DNA of 22,450 bases, taken from contig JAYULE010000001.1 in NCBI GenBank assembly GCA_043763845.1, positions 1-22,450 on the forward strand, written 5' to 3'. Position numbers and translations under genes: made by a program. This document shows, one piece after another, positions 15,462 through 21,875 of this stretch (its first letter is position 1; each line of letters begins with the position of its first letter). The notes beneath the pieces were generated by a model. That model ran no database searches and had not been told where the DNA came from. It saw nothing but the letters and a program-made list of their open reading frames with translations. Origin of the DNA: Pseudopedobacter sp043763845. GTDB lineage: Bacteria; Bacteroidota; Bacteroidia; Sphingobacteriales; Sphingobacteriaceae.

Positions 15462-16240
15462 AGGTGATATTTTGGTTTTTGATAATATTTATCTTCATAC
15501 CATTTTAATGGATTGTTGATAATGTAATTTGATATATTTTGGTAAGAGGTATGGTTACGAATAATATGGTCGTGATAATTACGATGCCACATTTTACCGT
15601 TAAAAGGTTGCCAGTCTAAATTTTTAACACCGTTTATATATTTAACGGTTGTTATTGATTTAAATGCATCCAAAATATCGCCAATTGTTTTTGGGTTATT
15701 GGTGTTGTGGGTAGGGTCGTATCCTTGTGGTCTCCCTTCTATAATATTTCCAAAATCATGTGGGGTAATCCCATCATTGGATGGGGATTTAATGGGGGCA
15801 CCCACAAGGGGTGCCCGTACAGCGGCAGCAGAATCCTGCGGATTTAAAATATCAATATCAGCGGCAGAATCTTCCGAATTTTGAATTTCAATATCATCAG
15901 CAATTTCAATTATTCCATGAAAATGATTCGGCATTACCACAAATTCATTAAGAATAATATTTGTAAATCTAGTAGTTAAAGCCAGCCATTCGGTTTCAAT
16001 CATTTTGCCTGCATCGTTTAAAATCATTTGGGCTTCTATGTTTTGGGCACTGGTGTTTTGGGCACTCCTGTTTTGGGCACTCCTGTTTTGGGCACCCACG
16101 AGGGGTGCCCCTACGATATTGCCAAATAAACAAACCATATTTTGACAACAAATGGTAATAAAGTACAACCCTTGTTGGGCATAATCGTATCCCTTTAAAC
16201 GTATAGATTTACGGTGGTGTATATTTGGATTGTATGTCAT
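15458..16240 (-). CDS. REP-associated tyrosine transposase (RAYT) with in-frame repeats
   Basis: 260 residues against about 160-190 for typical RAYT (Y1/IS200-like HUH) enzymes. N-terminal HRKSIRLKGYDYAQQGLYFITICCQN is typical. The HUH pair is His106/His108 in VVMPNHFHGII. The C-terminal WHRNYHDHIIRN and ISNYIINNPLKW hold the probable nucleophile Tyr239. Extra length lies in two insertions: residues 43-71 (GAPLVGA plus repeated QNRSA) and about 113-180 (a duplicated 12-residue unit, RAPLVGAP and GRPQGYDPT). These are encoded by palindromes and tandem repeats listed separately. RAYTs cut and join single-stranded REP hairpins and are single-copy and immobile in most genomes. The motifs are intact, so it may be active. 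It sits 1 base after the transporter stop. Confidence 0.9.
   Translation of the reverse strand: MTYNPNIHHRKSIRLKGYDYAQQGLYFITICCQNMVCLFGNIVGAPLVGAQNRSAQNRSAQNTSAQNIEAQMILNDAGKMIETEWLALTTRFTNIILNEFVVMPNHFHGIIEIADDIEIQNSEDSAADIDILNPQDSAAAVRAPLVGAPIKSPSNDGITPHDFGNIIEGRPQGYDPTHNTNNPKTIGDILDAFKSITTVKYINGVKNLDWQPFNGKMWHRNYHDHIIRNHTSYQNISNYIINNPLKWYEDKYYQKPKYHL
15711..15736. repeat. Diverged third copy of the RAYT palindrome, opposite orientation
   Basis: The plus strand starts gtagggtcgtatccttgtgg and aligns with the reverse complement of the two palindromes at 15796 and 16090, sharing gta, ccttgtgg and the ccc end. It is no longer palindromic. On the coding strand it encodes GRPQGYDPT. Confidence 0.5.
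15796..15816. repeat. REP-like palindrome inside the RAYT gene, copy 2
   Basis: An 8-bp perfect stem, gggcaccc (15796-15803) with gggtgccc (15809-15816), has the five-base loop acaag. It is translated in frame on the minus strand as part of RAPLVGAP. Apart from the loop it is identical to the copy at 16090-16110. Confidence 0.85.
15824..15895 (-). repeat. 36-bp coding duplication in the RAYT gene
   Basis: Two adjacent 36-bp units encode DIEIQNSEDSAA and DIDILNPQDSAA (residues 116-127 and 128-139), both inside the second RAYT insertion. The second unit runs directly into palindrome copy 2. Confidence 0.75.
16041..16095 (-). repeat. 15-bp tandem repeat in the RAYT gene
   Basis: Units starting ttttgggcac occur at 16041, 16056, 16071 and 16086 (the last partial), spaced exactly 15 bases. 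They encode repeats of AQN[RT]S in frame. The last unit merges into palindrome copy 1, so the array seems to have grown from the palindrome's gggcac edge. Confidence 0.88.
16090..16110. repeat. REP-like palindrome inside the RAYT gene, copy 1
   Basis: An 8-bp perfect stem, gggcaccc (16090-16097) with gggtgccc (16103-16110), has the loop acgag. It is translated in frame as GAPLVGA (residues 44-50). Confidence 0.85.
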
Positions 16241-16241
16241 T

Positions 16242-17555
16242 TTAATAATTCTCCATTGCCCTTTTCTGTTCCTTTAATACCGAAAACAAAAAAACCAAAC
16301 CTAACACAAAAAACAGCACTAAAAACAAAGTAGAATTTCGCATATTGCCCGTAAGTTCTTCTATTAAACCAAAACTAAATAAACCCGCCACAATCGCCAA
16401 CTTTTCGGTAACATCGTAAAAACTAAAAAAAGATGCCGTATCTGGAATATCAACTGGTAAATATTTAGAAAAAGTAGAACGAGAAAGCGATTGTATCCCG
16501 CCCATAATTAAGCCCACAATGGCTGCCAAAAAATAAAATTGATATTCGTTTTGTACATAATATGCGGCTACACATACACACATCCAAACCATCAAAACTA
16601 AAATTAAAACTTTTATATTGCCATAAATGGCCGATAATTTTGACATTAAAGCCGCCCCAAAAATAGCCACCAACTGTATAATTAAAATAGTAGCTATTAA
16701 TTTTGTTGAACTTAGTAACAATATTTTAGCCCCAAAGTTAGTAGCAACCAACATTACGGTTTGTACCCCCATGGAGTAAAAGAAAAAAGCAACCAAATAT
16801 TTTTTTATAACCGTCATTTTTTGCACCTGTTGCCAAACTTTTTTAAGTTCGCCAAAGCTGTTGCGTATTTTTCTTTGTTGTAGTTTATTAAAATTAGGGC
16901 TGCCTTTTGGTAAAACCGAGAAAGGAATATAAGCAAAACCAATCCACCAAATACCTACTAATAAAAAGGATAGCCTTACCGGGAAGCTTTCATCATCAAA
17001 CCAATAGCTATTTAAAACAAAAACAAAACATACAATTTGCAAAAGTACACTACCCACATAACCGTAGGCATAACCTTTTGCGCTTACACCATCTTGCTTA
17101 TCGGGGCTGGCAATTTCGGGCAGGTACGAGTTACTAAAAACAACACCACCACAGTAACCTATTGCCGCTAAACCCGAAAGTATTAAGCCAAGTTCTAAAG
17201 TATCAATTTTAAAAAAATACAAACCACAACAAGCCAAACCGCCTAACCAAGTAAAGGCCTTCATAAAAACCTTTTTATTGCCGTGGTAATCGGCTGTGGC
17301 AGTTAATATTGGGGTAATTAATGCAATTATAAAATATGCAAACGCTAAAGCGTAATTAGATAGGGCTGTGTTAATAAATTGTATCCCAAAAAAAAACACT
17401 TTATCGTTTACAACGTTTCCTATTTTAGTTGTAGTAATGGCAGTGTAATAAGCCGGAAAAATGGTAGAGGTAATAACTAAGCTGTAAGCCGAGTTTGCCC
17501 AATCAAACATTGCCCAAGCTTTTATGGTTTTTTTATCGTTTTTAATAAATGTCAT
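16242..17555 (-). CDS. UMF1-type MFS transporter (Atg22-like)
   Basis: 437 residues, nearly all in hydrophobic segments consistent with about 12 membrane helices in the inner membrane. The N-terminal motif KAWAMFDWANSAYSLVITSTIFP is the hallmark of the UMF1 family, bacterial relatives of yeast vacuolar Atg22, which exports amino acids. PEIASPDKQDGVSAKGYAYGYVGS and GGIQSLSRSTFSKYLP are also conserved blocks of this group. The bacterial substrate is not known. It heads a tight minus-strand unit: one base separates its TAA from the RAYT ATG, and RAYT overlaps the LutA-like gene. It diverges from the zinc-ribbon gene across 46 bases. Confidence 0.88.
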   Translation of the reverse strand: MTFIKNDKKTIKAWAMFDWANSAYSLVITSTIFPAYYTAITTTKIGNVVNDKVFFFGIQFINTALSNYALAFAYFIIALITPILTATADYHGNKKVFMKAFTWLGGLACCGLYFFKIDTLELGLILSGLAAIGYCGGVVFSNSYLPEIASPDKQDGVSAKGYAYGYVGSVLLQIVCFVFVLNSYWFDDESFPVRLSFLLVGIWWIGFAYIPFSVLPKGSPNFNKLQQRKIRNSFGELKKVWQQVQKMTVIKKYLVAFFFYSMGVQTVMLVATNFGAKILLLSSTKLIATILIIQLVAIFGAALMSKLSAIYGNIKVLILVLMVWMCVCVAAYYVQNEYQFYFLAAIVGLIMGGIQSLSRSTFSKYLPVDIPDTASFFSFYDVTEKLAIVAGLFSFGLIEELTGNMRNSTLFLVLFFVLGLVFLFSVLKEQKRAMENY

Positions 17556-17601
17556 AATATTTTAAAATTAATTAAAAAAGCCTAATCAACAAGTTTAAAT
17601 T

Positions 17602-17916
17602 TTGAGTGTTAAAAGAGAAATAAAATGCCCCAGTTGTGGCAAATTTACATTATGGCTTGGCCGTAACCACGACCGTTGTTTATACTGTGCCGAGTTTTTA
17701 CAAAACGAAGAATTTATAAAAAAACTTGAAAACGAAATAGTTACACAAGTAAAAGAAGAAAACGATATTTTTCATATTCACCCAACCGACGGTAAATTTA
17801 CCCGAGTATTTAAACGTTTTTTCAGGAAAGTTAGAAAAATTACAGTAATAGTTCAAGCGTTATTTATTGGATTTATGACGCTTATTTTATGGATTTTGGG
17901 TATGATGGCCACCTAA
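17602..17916 (+). CDS. Zinc-ribbon protein with C-terminal membrane helix, TTG start
   Basis: 104 residues, unrecognised function. Four Cys form an N-terminal zinc ribbon: CPSC (9, 12) and CLYC (26, 29). A charged middle with the segment KRFFRKVRK precedes one hydrophobic helix (about 80-102, VQALFIGFMTLILWILGMM). The start must be TTG at 17602: an in-frame TAA lies two codons upstream and no ATG occurs before the Cys motif. It is followed after one base by the VanZ-like gene and is likely cotranscribed. A cytoplasmic zinc-ribbon head tethered to the membrane suggests a small regulatory or assembly factor, which is inference. Confidence 0.7.
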   Translation: MSVKREIKCPSCGKFTLWLGRNHDRCLYCAEFLQNEEFIKKLENEIVTQVKEENDIFHIHPTDGKFTRVFKRFFRKVRKITVIVQALFIGFMTLILWILGMMAT

Positions 17917-17917
17917 T

Positions 17918-18277
17918 ATGCAAACTTTAAAAAATTATTGCTTTTTGTTTTTTGTTTTAATTTGGGCAGTAATTTTTACCCTCACTAAGTTACACCTATA
18001 TTTACCAAACCTTGCCCAATTTTACTTATTAGATTTAATTGCGATACCTGTTTTGGCCAATTTAGGATTGTTTTTCTTACGGCTTTTACTACAAAATAAT
18101 AAACTGTTACTAAAAATTTGGCAATTGCATTTTATAGTAATAAGTACAAGTTTATTTTTTGAAGTTCTAATGCCCTTTTACAAACCTTACCGTTATAGTG
18201 CCGATATTTTGGATGTATTGTGTTATTGTTTTGGTGGGATATTTTTTTGGAAAGTGATGAATAAAGGTGTGCATTAA
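17918..18277 (+). CDS. Small VanZ-like membrane protein
   Basis: 119 residues with about four membrane helices (about 5-28, 37-60, 65-87, 95-114). Conserved-looking polar residues sit between them: LLDLIAIP, FEVLMPFYKPYRYSADILDV and CYCFGGIFFW. The E-x-x-x-P and D-x-x-D-V-x-x-Y-x-x-G-G pattern resembles VanZ-like proteins. Similar short proteins in this phylum are sometimes labelled magnesium citrate secondary transporter, which the sequence does not support. The start is one base after the zinc-ribbon stop. Function unknown. Confidence 0.65.
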   Translation: MQTLKNYCFLFFVLIWAVIFTLTKLHLYLPNLAQFYLLDLIAIPVLANLGLFFLRLLLQNNKLLLKIWQLHFIVISTSLFFEVLMPFYKPYRYSADILDVLCYCFGGIFFWKVMNKGVH

Positions 18278-18288
18278 ATTATATTATC

Positions 18289-18308
18289 GGCTAATTTAAT
18301 AATTAGCC
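18289..18308. terminator. Weak hairpin between converging genes
   Basis: The 8-bp stem ggctaatt/aattagcc with loop taat overlaps the apt stop codon. No T run follows on either strand, so a terminator role is uncertain. Confidence 0.3.
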
Positions 18309-18838
18309 AGTGAAAAAATTTTATCGGTAACAGTTAAAAGTTTTTGTTTACCGTTTAAAAAATCTAAACTTACAATAAACGAAAAACCTGCAACCACACC
18401 TTCTAATTTATTAATTAATGAGGTAGTTGCCATAACAGTTCCGCCAGTTGCCAATAAATCATCGTGAATTAAAATTTTTGCACCAGGTAAAAAAGCGTCT
18501 TTATGTATTTCTATGGTGGCTGTGCCGTACTCTAAATCATATTGCTGAGCAACAGTTGTAAAAGGTAATTTTCCCTTTTTCCTTATCGGGATAAACGGTT
18601 TACCCATTTTATTTGCCAACATTAAACCAAATAAAAAGCCACGGCTTTCTACCGCTGCAATGGCATCAAAATCCAAATCTTTTAATTGTAAATACAGTTC
18701 ATCAATAATTGCTGTACATAAAATAGGGTCTTTTAAAATTGGCGTAATATCTTTAAACGAAATACCAGGTTTTGGAAAATCTGGTATTTCGCAAACAGTT
18801 GCTTTAATTTTTTCGGCTAACTTATCAGAATTGTACAT
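18296..18838 (-). CDS. apt: Adenine phosphoribosyltransferase
   Basis: Salvages adenine by joining it to PRPP to give AMP, in the cytoplasm. 180 residues from the chosen ATG, the usual size. Visible are PDFPKPGISFKDITPIL at the N-terminus, AAVESRGFLFG, IPIRKKGKLP and the PRPP-binding motif ILIHDDLLATGGT. The frame opens at 18856, but the six extra residues (MVKLHL) are not family-like and lie deeper in the preceding gene. ATG 18838 leaves a 14-base overlap with the helix-hairpin-helix gene, so the two are probably cotranscribed and translationally coupled. Confidence 0.95.
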   Translation of the reverse strand: MYNSDKLAEKIKATVCEIPDFPKPGISFKDITPILKDPILCTAIIDELYLQLKDLDFDAIAAVESRGFLFGLMLANKMGKPFIPIRKKGKLPFTTVAQQYDLEYGTATIEIHKDAFLPGAKILIHDDLLATGGTVMATTSLINKLEGVVAGFSFIVSLDFLNGKQKLLTVTDKIFSLANY

Positions 18839-19745
18839 AAGGTGCAATTTTACCAATTAAGGTTGGATTTAGAATTACTATTTTTTGCAAATCGCTTATT
18901 GAAGTGAAATTTCCATGTTGTTTTTTAAATGCTAAAATAGCATTCATTTGTTTAAAGCTTAAATAGGGAAGTTTTTTTAGTTGATCAAAATCGGCAAGGT
19001 TAATATTTATTTTACTTATTGATGCTGGGTTTACAATTATCTGATTTCTAATTTGCTGAAATTTTAAACTATCTACGCCATAAACTTCTTTTAATTGATC
19101 TATACTAACAAAGCCACCAATACGGTTTTTATATTTTAAAATTCGACTTGCAAATGCTGGCCCAATACCGCTTATGGTGGTTAAAGTGGCCGAATCGGCA
19201 TTATTTATTTCAATTACCGCTTTTTCAACTGTTTTAGTACCATTATTTTTTATTGGGATATTGGTTTGATTATTTTGATATTTTTTGGGTTCAAATTTAT
19301 TCTGTTCTGGTATATCAATGTAAGGCTCAAACCTTTGGTAGTTGGTAGGGCTTATGGCATACATTTTCTTCAAATCTTCTTTTTTGTAAAATTTACCTCC
19401 CTTTGCAACATATTTTAGTATTGATGTTGCCTGCTTTTCGCTTAAACCTAACTTAATCCATCCCTGTAAAGGCAATAAGTTTGGATTAAAATTGAATAAA
19501 ATACCGGCAGAATGCTTACCTTCGATTTTAGTATTGTAGTTATTAAAGCTAGGTTTTAAATTATTGGTTTCAATTTGGGCTAAGTTAGTATTTAAAGTTT
19601 CTATTTTAAAGGATATAGGCTCATATGTAAGTTTATCGTAAATAAAAGGAATTATAAAAATAAGTATCATTATAAACACAAATACAAACATGCCGTTAAA
19701 TTCTCTTTTAGAAACCGAAAAGTAACTGTTTAACCATTTATACAT
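18825..19745 (-). CDS. Membrane-anchored ComEA-like protein with three HhH units
   Basis: 306 residues. A membrane helix at about 19-37 follows a short cytoplasmic start. Three helix-hairpin-helix units come next, at about 83-140 (FNFNPNLLP...LSEKQATSILKY), 178-238 (IEINNADSATLTTISGIGP...) and 246-303 (ININLADFDQLKKLPYLS...). The middle one has the classic GIGPAFASRIL hairpin; the others are less canonical. ComEA proteins bind incoming DNA in the periplasm during transformation; Bacteroidota often carry such three-unit forms without a proven role. The gene is transcribed into apt, overlapping it by 14 bases. DNA uptake is a family suggestion, not shown here. Confidence 0.85.
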   Translation of the reverse strand: MYKWLNSYFSVSKREFNGMFVFVFIMILIFIIPFIYDKLTYEPISFKIETLNTNLAQIETNNLKPSFNNYNTKIEGKHSAGILFNFNPNLLPLQGWIKLGLSEKQATSILKYVAKGGKFYKKEDLKKMYAISPTNYQRFEPYIDIPEQNKFEPKKYQNNQTNIPIKNNGTKTVEKAVIEINNADSATLTTISGIGPAFASRILKYKNRIGGFVSIDQLKEVYGVDSLKFQQIRNQIIVNPASISKININLADFDQLKKLPYLSFKQMNAILAFKKQHGNFTSISDLQKIVILNPTLIGKIAPYVQF

Positions 19746-19778
19746 ACAAGAATATAATTATTTTAGAAAATTAATATT

Positions 19779-19786
19779 TATTTTTG
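19779..19786 (+). promoter_or_regulatory. Candidate -7 element for the OlsF-like gene
   Basis: TATTTTTG matches TANNTTTG exactly. The frame's earliest start, TTG 19784, lies inside this box, so if the promoter is real translation must begin later, at ATG 19835. No good -33 box was found. Confidence 0.35.
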
Positions 19787-19834
19787 ATATTTATTATAAA
19801 AAAAATTAAAATTATACAACAAGCGCTTAATTTA

Positions 19835-21589
19835 ATGACCTTAATAACCTCAAAAGAATTTGCAAAAGCAACAAATATAGATAAACTAAATATGCCGGGT
19901 TTAGCATCGTTATTAATGGAAATTATGAAAATAAACGACGTTAACGATTTAGTTGCCCGAGCCGAACATTTGCATGGCATTGCATTTGTTGATAAGGTTT
20001 TACAAATACTAGGTATTAAAATTGAAATTAACGAAAAAGATTATAAAAATATACCAAAAGACGGTGCTTTTATTGCCGTTGCAAATCACCCTTATGGAGG
20101 AATAGAAGGTTTAATTTTGCTTAAACTTTTAAACACCGTAAGACCCGAATCAAAATTAATGGCCAACTTTATTCTTAACAAAGTGCCTAGTTTAAACAAG
20201 TTTTTAGTACCTGTAAATCCGTTCGAAAACATTGACCATTCATCAAGCATAAGCGGCCTAAAAGCAACATTATCGCTATTAAGCAACGGTACACCTATTG
20301 GTATTTTCCCGGCTGGTGAGGTATCAACCTATAAAATTAACCAACAAAAAGTTACCGATAAACAATGGCACCCAGTGGTAGGTAAAATAATTGGTAAAGC
20401 AAAAGTTACCGTTTTACCCGTTTATTTTCATGGCAATAACGGGCTTTTATTTAATTTGCTTTCCTTAATTCACCCAACGTTACGAACTGCAAAATTAGCT
20501 TCCGAACTTTTTAATAAAAATGGTAACACTATAAAAGTACGCATTGGCAAACCTATTCAATTTGCAGATATACATAATAACACCAACTCTACTAGTGTGT
20601 TATCTTACTTACGAGCTAAAACTTATGCCTTAGGTGCAGGTTTAGAAAACGAAAAGAAAATATTTAATCCACGTAGTCTTTTTAAAATTAGAAAACGAGT
20701 AGATACTATAATAAGCGAAATAGAAAAAGACTTGCTTATTGTTGAAGTTGAAAATTTAAGAACTCAAAACTTAGTTTGCAGCGAAAAAAATTACGAACTT
20801 TTTATAACTCCCACCAACTTAATACCAAATATTATAAAAGAAATTGGGCGTTTACGTGAAATAACTTTTAGAGAAGTGGGCGAAGGTACTAACAAATCTA
20901 TAGATTTGGATAGTTACGATATTTATTACCAACACCTTTTTATTTGGGATACCGAAGCAAAACAAATTGTGGGGGCTTACCGCATTGGCCGTGGCGATGA
21001 AATTTATTATAGCTACGGCAAAAAAGGCTTTTACCTTAATGAATTGTTTAAAATAAAACCCGAATTTGGCGATATATTAAAAAATAGTTTAGAGCTTGGC
21101 CGATCGTGGATACGAAAAGAATACCAACAAAAACCATTACCCTTATTTTTATTATGGAAAGGTATTTTAAAATATGTAAAAGATAACCCACAATATAAAT
21201 ACTTAATTGGTCCTGTTTCAATAAGTAATAATTTTAGCAATGTTTCTAAATCGTTAATCGTAAACTTTATTTATAACAACCATTTTGATGCCACTATGGC
21301 GGATATGGTGAAACCTAAGAAAAAATTCAAAGTAGATTTATCAACCATTGATGCGGAAATTTTAACATCAGGCGGCGATAATCTTAAAAGTTTAGACAGC
21401 CTAATATCTGAAATAGAAACAACTCACATAAAAGTACCTGTTTTACTTCGCCAATACATTGCCCTAAATGCAAAAATTATTTGCTTTAATATTGATCCTA
21501 AGTTTTCTAATTCGTTAGATGGTTTTTTGGTATTAGATATGGAAAACGTACCTATGGATATGATTGAAAAATTAGGGAAGAATATGTAG
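19835..21589 (+). CDS. Two-domain acyltransferase, OlsF-like aminolipid synthase
   Basis: 584 residues from ATG 19835. The N-terminal domain (about 75-270) is a PlsC-like acyltransferase with His85 in AVANHPYGGIEGL and IGIFPAGEVSTY (155-166). The C-terminal part (about 310-500) is the hemolysin/OlsB-type GNAT fold, seen in GRLREITFREVGEG and AKQIVGAYRIGRGDEI, and it ends in a conserved VPVLLRQYIALNAK segment. This fusion matches OlsF, which makes ornithine lipids with both N- and O-acyltransferase activity; glycine lipids are an alternative product in this phylum. The first motif is H-P-Y-G-G-I-E rather than strict HX4D, a known variant in this group. An upstream TTG frame extension was rejected because the -7 element overlaps it. 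Confidence 0.82.
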   Translation: MTLITSKEFAKATNIDKLNMPGLASLLMEIMKINDVNDLVARAEHLHGIAFVDKVLQILGIKIEINEKDYKNIPKDGAFIAVANHPYGGIEGLILLKLLNTVRPESKLMANFILNKVPSLNKFLVPVNPFENIDHSSSISGLKATLSLLSNGTPIGIFPAGEVSTYKINQQKVTDKQWHPVVGKIIGKAKVTVLPVYFHGNNGLLFNLLSLIHPTLRTAKLASELFNKNGNTIKVRIGKPIQFADIHNNTNSTSVLSYLRAKTYALGAGLENEKKIFNPRSLFKIRKRVDTIISEIEKDLLIVEVENLRTQNLVCSEKNYELFITPTNLIPNIIKEIGRLREITFREVGEGTNKSIDLDSYDIYYQHLFIWDTEAKQIVGAYRIGRGDEIYYSYGKKGFYLNELFKIKPEFGDILKNSLELGRSWIRKEYQQKPLPLFLLWKGILKYVKDNPQYKYLIGPVSISNNFSNVSKSLIVNFIYNNHFDATMADMVKPKKKFKVDLSTIDAEILTSGGDNLKSLDSLISEIETTHIKVPVLLRQYIALNAKIICFNIDPKFSNSLDGFLVLDMENVPMDMIEKLGKNM

Positions 21590-21622
21590 GGGTTTTGGGC
21601 TTTTTTATGCTCTCTAAATATC

Positions 21623-21757
21623 TTAATTAAATATTTTTTTTTGCGACATTTCCAGAACTTTTACCACTTGGTTTTTAATAACACTTTCGAAATCTAATAA
21701 AAATGTTTCAATAGAGTCGCCTGTTTCCAAGTAATCAAAAAGATTTTTTACTTGAAT
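21623..21757 (-). pseudogene. DUF433 antitoxin-like remnant, N-terminus lost
   Basis: The minus strand is open for 44 residues from 21757 to a TAA at 21623-21625. It reads QVKNLFDYLETGDSIETFL, then a segment ending NQVVKVLEMS. This matches the C-terminal half of DUF433 proteins, where the usual context is GTR[IV]PVKNLFDYLE. An in-frame TGA (21758-21760) lies directly before it, and the sequence upstream is hairpin repeat, so the start and the N-terminal half are missing. DUF433 proteins are often antitoxins paired with a DUF5615 PIN-like toxin; no toxin gene lies downstream, only the end of the OlsF-like gene. No other copy of the lost half was seen. Confidence 0.75.
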
Positions 21758-21768
21758 TCATATTTTAT

Positions 21769-21869
21769 CGTCGACAAGGTTTTTAACCGTTGTCGAGGTT
21801 ATAATTTTTTTCCTTCGACAAGGATTTTAACCGTCGACAAGGTTTTTAACCGTTGTCGAGGTTTATAAT
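21769..21869. repeat. REP-like hairpin repeat, two full units and one partial
   Basis: Unit A (21769-21805) and unit B (21832-21869) are identical except for one extra T. Between them lies a partial unit (tcgacaaggattttaaccg, 21815-21833). Each full unit folds into an 11-bp stem with one bulged G and a TTT loop: tcgacaaggtt pairs with aacc-g-ttgtcga (21771-21796 and 21834-21859). It starts 11 bases beyond the last sense codon of the DUF433 remnant and ends 6 bases after the thrB stop, so it may also act as a terminator between converging genes. Confidence 0.85.
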
Positions 21870-21875
21870 TTCCCC

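Noticed and set aside
15458..16240. Insertion sequence with ends around the transposase
   Set aside because: No terminal hairpins or target duplication flank the gene; it abuts its neighbours directly, as expected for a resident RAYT.
19784..19834. Earlier TTG start of the OlsF-like gene
   Set aside because: The TTG is part of an exact TANNTTTG box, and the added residues are Ile/Lys-rich and unlike the family.
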